64,000 bases of DNA from NCBI RefSeq assembly GCF_000282055.1, contig NZ_AKJZ01000049.1, positions 1 to 64,000 on the forward strand, written 5' to 3'. Source of the stretch: Flavobacterium sp. CF136. Lineage in GTDB: Bacteria > Bacteroidota > Bacteroidia > Flavobacteriales > Flavobacteriaceae. The translations under genes and the position numbers were made by a program. The number at the start of each line of letters is the position of its first letter. Within the stretch, counting starts at the first letter, position 1. The notes beneath the pieces were generated by a model. That model searched no databases, was not told where the DNA came from, and saw only the letters and a list, made by a program, of their open reading frames with translations. Below, piece after piece: positions 16,513-25,224 of the stretch.

Positions 16513-17241
16513 CTAATAAAGCATCTGAATTTCCTTGATATCAAATTCTGAAACGGAATCATCTTCGAGCAAAATTTGTATTTTCCCAACAGAAGAAACA
16601 CCCTGAATGATTCCCATAAAGTTTTTGTTTTCGAGATTTTTAAAAGGCATTGGAACTCCTTTTCGGAACAAAGAGTTAAAATATTCATTCCAAAAATCAG
16701 CAGAATTTGTCTTCCATAATTCGATTTTTTGTTTCATTTTTTCAATAATTAAAAATGGCAGGGAATCTTTATCAAATTCAGTTTTGCAAATTACCGCTAA
16801 GGATGAGGCATTCGGTAATCCGTCGAAATTAGTCTGGTTTACATTCAGTCCTAATCCAACTACTGACACGATCCTGCCATCACTTTTGATGATATTTTCG
16901 ATTAGTATGCCACCAATTTTTTTATTGTATGCCATAATGTCGTTTGGCCATTTTATACTTAAATCAGGAATATCAAATGATTTTAATGTCTCAATTACAG
17001 CTAATGACACTATAATACTCAAATTAAAAAGCTCTTCATTATCGTAGAGAAAATCCTTAACCAAAACACTCATAATTAAGTTTTTACCCGATTCAGACTG
17101 CCATTTAGACCCCATTTGACCTTTGCCTTTTGTCTGATTCTCAGCCGTTACCACTGTAAAATTATCCAGCTCATCCTGACCCGATAATGCTTTAAGAAAA
17201 TCGTTTGTAGAATCTATGGCATCGAGTTTGATTAGTTTCAT
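16513..17241 (-). CDS. birA: Biotin--[acetyl-CoA carboxylase] ligase
   Basis: A 242-residue enzyme that attaches biotin to carboxylase carrier domains through biotinyl-AMP. The catalytic loop appears as GKGQMGSKWQS (about residues 39-49), followed by IKWPNDIMAYNKKIGGILIE with the conserved KWPND and KxGGIL segments. The N-terminal DNA-binding domain of E. coli BirA is absent, so it is the monofunctional type that does not regulate biotin genes. It is divergent from rsfS. Confidence 0.92.
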   Translation of the reverse strand: MKLIKLDAIDSTNDFLKALSGQDELDNFTVVTAENQTKGKGQMGSKWQSESGKNLIMSVLVKDFLYDNEELFNLSIIVSLAVIETLKSFDIPDLSIKWPNDIMAYNKKIGGILIENIIKSDGRIVSVVGLGLNVNQTNFDGLPNASSLAVICKTEFDKDSLPFLIIEKMKQKIELWKTNSADFWNEYFNSLFRKGVPMPFKNLENKNFMGIIQGVSSVGKIQILLEDDSVSEFDIKEIQMLY

Positions 17242-17335
17242 TAAAATAATTTATTTATACTTAATTTAATATTTTGTTAAGGTTCAAAATTAATCACAAA
17301 AATTGGTAACTTTACAAAATCATATAAAATAATTC

Positions 17336-17707
17336 ATGGCGAAAAAGACTATTAATAATGACGTTCTATTAGCGAACATAATCAAAGGAATTGAAGAAGT
17401 AAAAGGAAATGATATAGATATTCTTGACTTAAGAGAAATAGACACGGCTGTTTGTGACTATTTTGTTATTTGCAACGGAAGTTCTAACACTCAAGTTAAC
17501 GCCATTGTAAATTCAATCCAAAAAACAGTATCCAAAGATTTAAAAGATAAACCCTGGCACGTAGAAGGAACCGATAATGCAGAATGGGTCCTAATGGATT
17601 ATGTGCATATCGTAGTACATGTTTTCCAGAAACACATTCGCGAATACTATAATATTGAGAGCCTTTGGGGCGACGCCAAAATAACTACAATCGAAAATAA
17701 ATACTAA
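17336..17707 (+). CDS. rsfS: Ribosomal silencing factor RsfS
   Basis: A 123-residue protein of the DUF143/Iojap family. It binds uL14 of the large subunit and blocks joining of the subunits in starved cells. The conserved segments VCDYFVICNGSSNTQVNAI and PWHVEGTDNAEWVLMDYVHIVVHVF are present, and the length is normal. ftsH follows after 15 bases, an arrangement that links it to ftsH in one operon. Confidence 0.94.
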   Translation: MAKKTINNDVLLANIIKGIEEVKGNDIDILDLREIDTAVCDYFVICNGSSNTQVNAIVNSIQKTVSKDLKDKPWHVEGTDNAEWVLMDYVHIVVHVFQKHIREYYNIESLWGDAKITTIENKY

Positions 17708-17722
17708 AGAAACTCTCTTCTA

Positions 17723-19648
17723 ATGGCTAAAGATAATAATCCAAATCAGAATAAATTTAGAATAAGTCCCTGGTTAATATATACCGCAATACTTCTAGTT
17801 TTTTTATTTATTAGTTTTGCAACCGGAGGATCAAACTTAAGCGAACCTATACAATTATCACCTCCTAATTTCAATAATCTTTTACAAAAAGGTCAGGTTG
17901 AAAAGGTGATTATTTACAACAAATCTGAAACTGAAGTATTTTTAACAGCAGCAGCTCTTAAAGATCCGGCTAATAAAAAAGTAGCCAAAGATATGTTTGA
18001 CAGGGTAAACAAAGGCCCGCATTATATCGTAAAAGTAGGTGATATTCAAAATTTTGAAAAATCACTAAAAGCAGCGGTAGACCAAAAAAAATTAAAAGAT
18101 TACTCCTTTCAGGAAAAAAACAACTGGAGTGATATTTTAATTAGTTTGTTACCAATTATCATCATTATCGGTGTTTGGATTTTCATTATGCGTAAAATGT
18201 CTGGTGGTGCCGGTGGCGGTGGCGGACAAATTTTCAACATTGGAAAATCGAAAGCTAAATTATTTGATGAAAAAACAGATATCAAAACTACTTTTAAAGA
18301 CGTTGCCGGTTTAGAAGGTGCGAAAGAAGAAATACAAGAGATTGTCGAATTCCTGAAAAACCCTGAAAAGTATACAAACCTTGGAGGTAAAATCCCAAAA
18401 GGAGCTTTACTTGTAGGACCTCCGGGAACTGGTAAGACATTATTAGCAAAAGCCGTTGCAGGCGAAGCACAAGTTCCTTTCTTCTCATTGTCAGGTTCTG
18501 ATTTTGTTGAGATGTTTGTAGGTGTTGGTGCTTCACGTGTACGTGATTTGTTCAAACAGGCAAAAGAAAAATCTCCTGCTATTATTTTTATCGACGAAAT
18601 TGACGCTGTCGGTAGAGCAAGAGGAAAAAGTAATATGTCAGGCGGAAACGATGAGAGAGAAAATACACTGAACCAATTATTGACAGAAATGGATGGTTTT
18701 GGTACAAACTCAAACGTAATTGTTTTGGCTGCAACCAACAGAGCAGATGTTCTGGATAAAGCTTTAATGCGTGCCGGTCGTTTTGACAGACAAATTTTTG
18801 TTGACTTACCGGATATTCGCGAAAGAGCTGAAATTTTCAAAGTACACTTGGCTCCTATCAAAAAAGTTGAAGGTCTTGATTTAGATTTCTTAGCTAAACA
18901 AACCCCTGGATTCTCAGGTGCTGATATTGCAAATGTTTGTAACGAAGCTGCCTTAATTGCTGCCCGTAACAACAAAACTGCTGTAGACAGACAAGATTTC
19001 CTTGATGCAGTTGACAGAATCATCGGTGGTCTTGAAAAGAAAAATAAAATTATTACTCCTGAAGAAAAAAGAGCAATCGCTATTCACGAAGCCGGACACG
19101 CAACTGTAAGCTGGATGTTAGAGCATGCTGCACCGCTTATTAAAGTAACAATTGTTCCTCGTGGACAAAGTTTAGGAGCTGCATGGTATCTTCCGGAAGA
19201 AAGACAAATCGTCAGAACAGATCAAATGCTGGATGAAATGTGTGCTACTATGGGCGGAAGAGCTGCTGAAAAAGTAACTTTTGACCGAATTTCAACCGGA
19301 GCATTAAGCGATTTAGAAAAAGTAACACGCCAGGCTCGTGCAATGGTTACAATTTATGGTTTGAATGATAAAATTGGTAACGTTACTTATTATGATTCAA
19401 CAGGCCAAAGTGAATATAATTTCTCAAAACCATATTCTGATGAAACAGCAAAAATTATTGATGCTGAAATATCTGAATTAATTGAGGGTCAATACCAAAG
19501 AGCAATTGAAATATTAGAAGAAAACAAAGACAAGTTAAATCAGCTTGCTGACATCCTAATAGAAAAAGAAGTAATTTTTAAAGATGACTTAGAAACTATT
19601 TTCGGAAAACGCACATTTGATAAAAATTTAGGAGAGGTAGTTTCTTAA
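17723..19648 (+). CDS. ftsH: ATP-dependent zinc metalloprotease FtsH
   Basis: A 641-residue membrane-bound AAA+ protease that degrades unassembled or regulatory membrane and soluble proteins. Two transmembrane helices (about residues 15-34 and 139-156) bracket a periplasmic domain. A glycine-rich linker leads into the AAA module with Walker A GPPGTGKT (about 232-239), Walker B IIFIDEIDAVG and the second region of homology ATNRADVLDKALMRAGRFDR. The protease site is HEAGH (about 454-458). Full length for the family. Its operon with rsfS ends at the hairpin at 19678. Confidence 0.97.
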   Translation: MAKDNNPNQNKFRISPWLIYTAILLVFLFISFATGGSNLSEPIQLSPPNFNNLLQKGQVEKVIIYNKSETEVFLTAAALKDPANKKVAKDMFDRVNKGPHYIVKVGDIQNFEKSLKAAVDQKKLKDYSFQEKNNWSDILISLLPIIIIIGVWIFIMRKMSGGAGGGGGQIFNIGKSKAKLFDEKTDIKTTFKDVAGLEGAKEEIQEIVEFLKNPEKYTNLGGKIPKGALLVGPPGTGKTLLAKAVAGEAQVPFFSLSGSDFVEMFVGVGASRVRDLFKQAKEKSPAIIFIDEIDAVGRARGKSNMSGGNDERENTLNQLLTEMDGFGTNSNVIVLAATNRADVLDKALMRAGRFDRQIFVDLPDIRERAEIFKVHLAPIKKVEGLDLDFLAKQTPGFSGADIANVCNEAALIAARNNKTAVDRQDFLDAVDRIIGGLEKKNKIITPEEKRAIAIHEAGHATVSWMLEHAAPLIKVTIVPRGQSLGAAWYLPEERQIVRTDQMLDEMCATMGGRAAEKVTFDRISTGALSDLEKVTRQARAMVTIYGLNDKIGNVTYYDSTGQSEYNFSKPYSDETAKIIDAEISELIEGQYQRAIEILEENKDKLNQLADILIEKEVIFKDDLETIFGKRTFDKNLGEVVS

Positions 19649-19677
19649 ATTTTAACGGAAATATTTATTATTTTTTA

Positions 19678-19717
19678 AAATCTTAATTCAAAATACCCTT
19701 TTGAATTAAGATTTTTT
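19678..19717 (+). terminator. Terminator of rsfS-ftsH
   Basis: AAATCTTAATTCAAAA (19678-19693) pairs perfectly with TTTTGAATTAAGATTT (19699-19714) before a T-run that runs into the next promoter box. Confidence 0.85.
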
Positions 19718-19725
19718 TATCTTTG
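19718..19725 (+). promoter_or_regulatory. -7 box of the LUD-cdsA-psd cluster
   Basis: TATCTTTG overlaps the T-tail of the preceding terminator and lies about 38 bases before the ATG at 19763. It marks the start of a new transcription unit. Confidence 0.5.
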
Positions 19726-19762
19726 AACGTTTTCAATTAACATGTAAAGTATTTCATATATA

Positions 19763-20368
19763 ATGAGTTTTTTCAAAAAAATATTTGGTTCTGGCAATGC
19801 TTCTTCTGATGAAGAAAATGAAAGTGAGTATAGCAGCAATCCTATTTCAGAAAGTCATTTGTCCATTGATGAACAATTCATTTTTAATTTCAAGAAAAAT
19901 GGAGGTAAATTTTTGTATTGCGAAAACAAACAAGAAGTTGAAGAACAATTTGAAAATATTTTAGAAGAAAATGATTGGTTTGAAAGTGAAGTTTTATGTT
20001 ACGAACCGGCTCTTTTTAGTTTATTAGATGAAAATAAATTATTTTATAATTCTCCTGCAAATCCAAAATTTTTATTAGCAAGTTGTGAAAACCTAATTGC
20101 TGATGAGGGTTCTATATTGTTTTCATCCAAGCAAATCAAACAAAACAAACCAAACGAATTACCTGCAAATATTGTAGTTATTGCTACAACAAGCCAAATT
20201 CGCTGCATTAAAAGTGATGGATTAAGTGCCATTAAAAGAAAATACGAAAGAGACTACCCTACCAATATTACCACAATAAAATATTTCGAAAAAGCCAAAG
20301 AAGAAGATTTTACCCAATACGGAAGTGTTGCTAAAAATATGTACCTATTGCTCTTAGAAGATCTTTAA
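19763..20368 (+). CDS. LUD-domain (LutC-like) protein
   Basis: A 201-residue protein that matches the LUD/LutC fold by its C-terminal half (LIADEGSILFSSKQ ... ELPANIVVIATTSQIRCIKSDGLSAI). LutC belongs to the lactate-oxidising LutABC complex. No LutA or LutB partner is nearby and the gene sits directly ahead of cdsA (one base gap), so a lactate role is doubtful. The N-terminal ~35 residues are acidic and low in complexity. Confidence 0.75.
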   Translation: MSFFKKIFGSGNASSDEENESEYSSNPISESHLSIDEQFIFNFKKNGGKFLYCENKQEVEEQFENILEENDWFESEVLCYEPALFSLLDENKLFYNSPANPKFLLASCENLIADEGSILFSSKQIKQNKPNELPANIVVIATTSQIRCIKSDGLSAIKRKYERDYPTNITTIKYFEKAKEEDFTQYGSVAKNMYLLLLEDL

Positions 20369-20369
20369 G

Positions 20370-21257
20370 ATGAATGAAACACTCAAGAGAACCATTTCCG
20401 GTGCTGTTTATATCGCTTTATTACTAACATCTATTTTGTTTTCTACCGAAAGCTTTATTATTCTTTTTGGTGTTTTTCTAATTATTGCAACTTATGAGTT
20501 TTGCAATTTAGTTAAACTCAATAAAGTTTTTTCTATTCTATTTGTTTCTCTTTTTTATTCAACTGCCGCTTTAGTTAGTTTTTATAGGACTGAAACAGAA
20601 AATTACATCTCCAGTCTTCTGAAAGAAAATATTCAGCTCACTATTGATACTGATAAACTATTCTCTGTTTTACTTCTAATTACATTGATAATAGCTGTAA
20701 AATGTATTATATTTCTATTTAACAATACACAAACTATAAGCAAACCGTCTAAATATATCTATTTATTAGGATATATCATGCTGCCATTTATTTTTATCAT
20801 CAAAATTTCATTCGGAATAAAAGATTATAATCCAAAAATTATTATTGGATTATTCATTCTTATCTGGACAAATGATACTTTTGCTTATTTAGTTGGAAAG
20901 TCTATAGGAAAACATAAATTATTTGAACGTGTTTCACCCAAAAAAACAATTGAAGGTTTCCTTGGCGGAGTTGTTTTTGCTGCTTTTGCAGGTTTTTTGA
21001 TTTCTAAATTATACATCAGACCCAATCCTGATTTCAGTCAAAAATCTATTTTAATTTGGACTATAATCGCTTTAATTGTCAGCATTTTTGGGACAATAGG
21101 AGATTTAATTGAATCTAAATTTAAAAGGATTGCAGGTGTAAAAGACAGTGGCACCATAATGCCGGGACACGGAGGTGTATTAGATCGATTAGATAGTGTT
21201 ATATTTGTAGCACCAGTTATATTTTTATTTTACCAAATTTTATATTATGTTTCATAA
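20370..21257 (+). CDS. cdsA: Phosphatidate cytidylyltransferase
   Basis: A 295-residue integral membrane enzyme with about eight hydrophobic segments. It makes CDP-diacylglycerol from phosphatidate and CTP, the branch point of phospholipid synthesis. The CdsA signature is present near the C-terminus: SKFKRIAGVKDSGTIMPGHG followed by GVLDRLDS. It overlaps the start of psd by 11 bases, so lipid headgroup synthesis is encoded as a coupled pair. Confidence 0.95.
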   Translation: MNETLKRTISGAVYIALLLTSILFSTESFIILFGVFLIIATYEFCNLVKLNKVFSILFVSLFYSTAALVSFYRTETENYISSLLKENIQLTIDTDKLFSVLLLITLIIAVKCIIFLFNNTQTISKPSKYIYLLGYIMLPFIFIIKISFGIKDYNPKIIIGLFILIWTNDTFAYLVGKSIGKHKLFERVSPKKTIEGFLGGVVFAAFAGFLISKLYIRPNPDFSQKSILIWTIIALIVSIFGTIGDLIESKFKRIAGVKDSGTIMPGHGGVLDRLDSVIFVAPVIFLFYQILYYVS

Positions 21258-21900
21258 AGAAGGAGCCCCATCAATTTTACTAGGCACAGCTTTTACTGTT
21301 GCCGTACTTTTAATTGCTGAAAAATTTATTGACATCAATTGGCTTAGAATACTTGTTCAAATAGCAGCTCTATTGATTTTGATTATTATTCTGCAATTTT
21401 TCAGAAATCCCAAAAGAATCGCTATCAGAAACAGCGATCACATTATTGCTCCGGTAGATGGAAAAGTTGTTGTAATTGAAGAAGTTTATGAAGGTGAATT
21501 TTTTAAAGATAAACGTTTGCAGGTTTCTATATTTATGTCGCCTATCAATGTTCACGTAACCCGTTATGCAATGGATGGCATTATAAAATTCAGTAAATAT
21601 CACCCTGGAAAGTTCTTAGTGGCCTGGCATCCAAAAGCAAGTGAAGAAAACGAAAGAACTACTGTTGTAATTGAAAATGATACTTTTGGACAAATATTAT
21701 ACAGACAAATTGCAGGTGCATTAGCCCGCAGAATTGTAAATTATGCACAGGAAGGAATGCAGGTTATTCAGGGAACTGATGCCGGATTTATTAAATTTGG
21801 TTCAAGAGTAGATTTATTTTTACCTTTAGGTACTCCAATTAATGTGGAATTAAATCAAAAAGCAATTGGAGGAAAAACTATCATTGCTACAAAAGCTTAA
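21247..21900 (+). CDS. psd: Phosphatidylserine decarboxylase family protein
   Basis: A 217-residue enzyme that converts phosphatidylserine to phosphatidylethanolamine. It has N-terminal hydrophobic helices (residues about 9-55) and the self-cleavage site near the C-terminus at FGSRVDLFLP, where the Gly-Ser bond breaks to form the pyruvoyl cofactor. The His-containing MSPINVHVTRYAMDG segment matches the catalytic region. It is the short, Bacteroidota-type form. It overlaps cdsA and its TAA is followed at once by the acyl-CoA-binding protein ATG. Confidence 0.93.
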   Translation: MFHKEGAPSILLGTAFTVAVLLIAEKFIDINWLRILVQIAALLILIIILQFFRNPKRIAIRNSDHIIAPVDGKVVVIEEVYEGEFFKDKRLQVSIFMSPINVHVTRYAMDGIIKFSKYHPGKFLVAWHPKASEENERTTVVIENDTFGQILYRQIAGALARRIVNYAQEGMQVIQGTDAGFIKFGSRVDLFLPLGTPINVELNQKAIGGKTIIATKA

Positions 21901-22170
21901 ATGACTGAAAAAGATTTAGATACTCGTTTTTCTGAGGCTGTAGAAACTGCTTTGAAAATGACGCAAGCCTCACTGCCACAAGATGTGCAGTTAAGGCTTT
22001 ATGCATATTACAAACAAGCTACTTTTGGAACAGCCAAATATAATCAATCTGAAAATTTTGATTTGCGTAATGCATTCAAAACTAATGCATGGATGCAGAT
22101 TAGCCATATATCAATTGAAGAAGCAAAAGAGAATTACATCGAAATAATTAATTCACTAACATCAAAATAA
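21901..22170 (+). CDS. Acyl-CoA-binding protein
   Basis: An 89-residue four-helix protein, the standard size for ACBP. It binds long-chain acyl-CoA and may shuttle or buffer it for lipid synthesis. Family landmarks: LPQDVQLRLYAYYKQATFGTA and the DLRNAFKTNAWMQ helix that holds the ligand (the usual motif has K-W near this spot). It sits between psd and the dismutase with no gap, which fits a lipid-handling role. ACBPs are commoner in eukaryotes but are regular in Flavobacteria. Confidence 0.88.
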   Translation: MTEKDLDTRFSEAVETALKMTQASLPQDVQLRLYAYYKQATFGTAKYNQSENFDLRNAFKTNAWMQISHISIEEAKENYIEIINSLTSK

Positions 22171-22178
22171 TTTACATT

Positions 22179-22958
22179 ATGAAGAAGAACATCATACGTT
22201 TTACCATTTCAGCTTCATTATTGCTATTATTTTCCTGCAATGATAATAAGCTAACCGAGGTTGTTGAAGTTCCTTTGCCTACAAAAGAAGAAAAGATTAC
22301 AATAGGGGTTCCTGCAGATGTAAAAGCAAATGAAGGTTCATTTGCACTAACCAAACTACCTTTTGGTTATGATGCACTGGCACCCGGAATTAGATCATTG
22401 ACCTTAGAAACCCATTATTCTAAACATTATTTATCGTATACCAATAATTTCAATAAAGAAATAGCCACTACTGAATTTGAAAATGCTCCAATTGAAACTA
22501 TCTTAAAAAAACTGGATATGAACAATGCCAAGCTTCGTCAAAATGCAGGTGGTTATTATAATCATACTCTTTATTTTGATATATTAACCCCAAAGGAACA
22601 GACTCCAAAAGATACTTTAGCTGGTGCTATAAACAAAGAATTTGGGTCTTTTAAAAATCTTACTGCTCAATTTAAAAACGAAGCTACTAAACAATTTGGT
22701 TCAGGCTGGGTTTGGATAGTGGTGGATAAAGCAGGTAAATTACAAGTTACAACAACCGAAAATCAGGATAATCCTTTAATGAGAAATGCTTTGATACCCG
22801 GAACCCCAATTTTAGGAATAGATTTATGGGAACATGCCTATTATCTGGATTATCAGAATAGAAAGGGAAGTTACATAGATGCTTTTTATAAATTGATTAA
22901 TTGGGAAAAAGTAAACGAAAATTATAAAACAGCTCTGACAAAGGTTAAAAAATATTAA
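22179..22958 (+). CDS. Lipoprotein superoxide dismutase (Fe/Mn type)
   Basis: A 259-residue protein. It has a lipoprotein signal with lipobox LLFSC (about residue 18), so it is membrane-anchored and acts outside the cytosol. The catalytic domain of the Fe/Mn superoxide dismutases follows: THYSKHYLSYTNNFN, AGGYYNHTLYFD, GSGWVWIVVD and DLWEHAYYLDYQNRK carry the four metal ligands (2 His early, Asp and His late). Full catalytic length plus a ~45-residue N-terminal extension. It ends the LUD-cdsA-psd-ACBP cluster, before a strong terminator. Metal preference is not decided. Confidence 0.9.
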   Translation: MKKNIIRFTISASLLLLFSCNDNKLTEVVEVPLPTKEEKITIGVPADVKANEGSFALTKLPFGYDALAPGIRSLTLETHYSKHYLSYTNNFNKEIATTEFENAPIETILKKLDMNNAKLRQNAGGYYNHTLYFDILTPKEQTPKDTLAGAINKEFGSFKNLTAQFKNEATKQFGSGWVWIVVDKAGKLQVTTTENQDNPLMRNALIPGTPILGIDLWEHAYYLDYQNRKGSYIDAFYKLINWEKVNENYKTALTKVKKY

Positions 22959-22968
22959 TAATTTATTT

Positions 22969-23024
22969 TTACAAGTATAAAAAAAGTTTGATGAATAAAT
23001 CATCAAACTTTTTTTATACTTGTA
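22969..23024. terminator. Bidirectional terminator between the dismutase and glmM
   Basis: A roughly 25-bp stem, beginning TTACAAGTATAA, with a short loop. T-runs are available on both strands, between convergent genes. Confidence 0.88.
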
Positions 23025-23046
23025 ATAAGTCGTTAAATTTTGACTA

Positions 23047-24435
23047 TCAGATTCCTGCAATAACTTTTATCTCATCAATTATTCGAAGTGCTAAAACATC
23101 TGCCTTCTCCTGAGATGGAGCTTCAGTGTAAATTCGGATAATTGGTTCTGTGTTGGATTTTCTTAAATGTACCCATTCTGAAGCAAAATCAATTTTCACA
23201 CCGTCAATTGTTGTAATATCTTCGTTTTTATATTTTTCCGTCATGACAATCAAAATTGCATCAACATCTATTTGTGGTGTTAATTCAATTTTATTTTTGC
23301 TCATATAATATTCAGGATATGAAGCTCTCAATGCTGAAACTGATATCTTTTTATTAGCCAAATGTGTTAAAAACAACGCCACTCCAACCAAACTATCTCG
23401 TCCGTAATGTGATTCAGGGTAGATTATTCCGCCATTACCTTCACCTCCAATAATAGCATTATTTTTTTTCATTAATTCAACCACATTTACCTCGCCTACT
23501 GCACTGGCTTCATAGTTTCCTTTGTGTCCAACTGTTACATCACGCAATGCACGTGAAGATGACATATTTGAGACAGTATTTCCTGGTGTTTTACTCAAAA
23601 CATAATCAGCACAAGCCACTAAAGTATATTCTTCTCCAAACATTTCTCCATCTTCACTGATAAACGCCAAGCGATCTACGTCCGGATCAACAACAACTCC
23701 CAAGTGTGCTTTTTCTTTTACGACCAATTCAGAAATATCAGTTAAATGTTCTTTTAACGGTTCCGGATTATGAGGAAAATGTCCGTTTGGTTCGCAGTAT
23801 AATTTCACTACTTCTACTCCCATTAATTCTAATAATCTAGGGATAATAATTCCTCCCGAAGAATTCACTCCATCAACTACCACTTTAAATTTTGCCGCTT
23901 TTACAGCTTCAACATCAACTAAAGGCAGATTTAAAACCTCGTCGATATGAATATCCATATAAGCATCATTTATCGTAATTTCTCCCAAATTATCTACGTC
24001 AGAGAAATCAAAAGCTTCAGCTTCAGCAATTTCTAAAATCTTCGCTCCTTCTTCTCCATTTAAAAACTCCCCTTTTTCATTCAGTAATTTCAAGGCATTC
24101 CATTGTTTTGGATTGTGAGAAGCAGTCAAAATAATTCCTCCGTCAGCTTTCTCCAAAGGCACGGCAATTTCTACTGTTGGCGTTGTCGAAAGTCCAAGGT
24201 CAATTACATTAATTCCCAGGCCAATTAAAGTATTTACTACAAGGTTATGAATCATGGGGCCTGAAATTCTGGCGTCACGGCCAATTACAACCGTCAATTT
24301 TTCTTTTGAAGTATTATTTTTCAGAAAGGTTCCGTACGCCGATGCGAATTTTACAGCATCAACAGGAGTCAGGTTATCTCCTACTTTTCCTCCAATGGTA
24401 CCTCTTATTCCTGATATTGATTTTATTAAAGTCAT
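23047..24435 (-). CDS. glmM: Phosphoglucosamine/phosphomannomutase family enzyme
   Basis: A 462-residue alpha-D-phosphohexomutase. The catalytic phosphoserine is Ser106 in TASHNP, the Mg2+ loop is DPDVDRLAFI, and the sugar-binding loop is GEGNGGIIYPE. The C-terminal phosphate-binding motif is RKSNTEPIIRIYTEA. In Flavobacteria this gene is usually called glmM, giving glucosamine-1-phosphate for UDP-GlcNAc, but a phosphomannomutase role cannot be excluded from sequence alone. It is monocistronic with its own -7 box and a terminator. Confidence 0.9.
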   Translation of the reverse strand: MTLIKSISGIRGTIGGKVGDNLTPVDAVKFASAYGTFLKNNTSKEKLTVVIGRDARISGPMIHNLVVNTLIGLGINVIDLGLSTTPTVEIAVPLEKADGGIILTASHNPKQWNALKLLNEKGEFLNGEEGAKILEIAEAEAFDFSDVDNLGEITINDAYMDIHIDEVLNLPLVDVEAVKAAKFKVVVDGVNSSGGIIIPRLLELMGVEVVKLYCEPNGHFPHNPEPLKEHLTDISELVVKEKAHLGVVVDPDVDRLAFISEDGEMFGEEYTLVACADYVLSKTPGNTVSNMSSSRALRDVTVGHKGNYEASAVGEVNVVELMKKNNAIIGGEGNGGIIYPESHYGRDSLVGVALFLTHLANKKISVSALRASYPEYYMSKNKIELTPQIDVDAILIVMTEKYKNEDITTIDGVKIDFASEWVHLRKSNTEPIIRIYTEAPSQEKADVLALRIIDEIKVIAGI

Positions 24436-24461
24436 TTTTGTGAGTTATGGTTACTGGGTTA

Positions 24462-24469
24462 CAAATATA
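24462..24469 (-). promoter_or_regulatory. -7 box of glmM
   Basis: The minus strand reads TATATTTG about 27 bases before the ATG at 24435. Confidence 0.45.
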
Positions 24470-24639
24470 AAAAAGTTACCGGGTTACTAAGAGGATTAGT
24501 TGAGATTTTAAATTATCTCTTTAATCACCAAGTTTTATCGACACAAAGTAATTAACAAAATGATTTAAAAAGTTTTTATACATTTACTAAAATAAACGTA
24601 GCGTCTTCCAAAATCAGAGCGTTAGTAACTCAAAAAAAC

Positions 24640-25224
24640 ATGAATTTTCTAGCACACATTTATCTGTCAGGGGACAATGATTTAATAAAAATCGGCAATT
24701 TTATGGCTGATGGAATCCGAGGGAAGCAATTTGAGCATTTTCCTGAGGATGTCCAAAAAGGGATTGTTTTGCACCGCTTTATTGATACTTATACAGATTC
24801 GCATGATATTTTCAGGCAAAGTACCAAGCGGCTACATGAAAAATACCATCATTATTCCGGAGTGATTGTGGATATTGTTTACGATCATTTTTTGGCTAAA
24901 AACTGGACCAAATATTCGGATGAAAAATTAGAAAGTTTTATTAATAGATTTTACCGGTCATTACATCAAAACTATGCTATCCTGACTGAAAAAACGCAGG
25001 ATTTAATGCCTTACATGATTCAGAGAAACTGGCTTTTGAGTTATCAGACTGTGGAAGGAATTCATCAAATTTTAACTCAAATGGACAGAAGGTCAAAAAA
25101 TCAATCAAAAATGCAATTTGCAAGTGTCGAATTAAAAGAATTTTATTCGGAATTTGAACAGGAATTCACTCTCTTTTTTGAAGACATAAAAGAGCATTCA
25201 AAACAAAAATTACTCTTATTATGA
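24640..25224 (+). CDS. Acyl carrier protein phosphodiesterase
   Basis: A 194-residue member of the AcpH family, recognised from the start MNFLAHIYLSGDNDLIKIGNFMADG and from the HRFIDTYTDSH and DIVYDHFLA segments, which carry the His/Asp metal-binding residues. AcpH removes the 4'-phosphopantetheine arm from holo-ACP. The stop overlaps the following gamma-glutamyltransferase start (ATGA at 25221), so the pair is translationally coupled. Confidence 0.86.
   Translation: MNFLAHIYLSGDNDLIKIGNFMADGIRGKQFEHFPEDVQKGIVLHRFIDTYTDSHDIFRQSTKRLHEKYHHYSGVIVDIVYDHFLAKNWTKYSDEKLESFINRFYRSLHQNYAILTEKTQDLMPYMIQRNWLLSYQTVEGIHQILTQMDRRSKNQSKMQFASVELKEFYSEFEQEFTLFFEDIKEHSKQKLLLL

Noticed and set aside
19763..20368. 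lutC of a lactate-utilisation operon
   Set aside because: No lutA or lutB neighbours. Its context is lipid synthesis.
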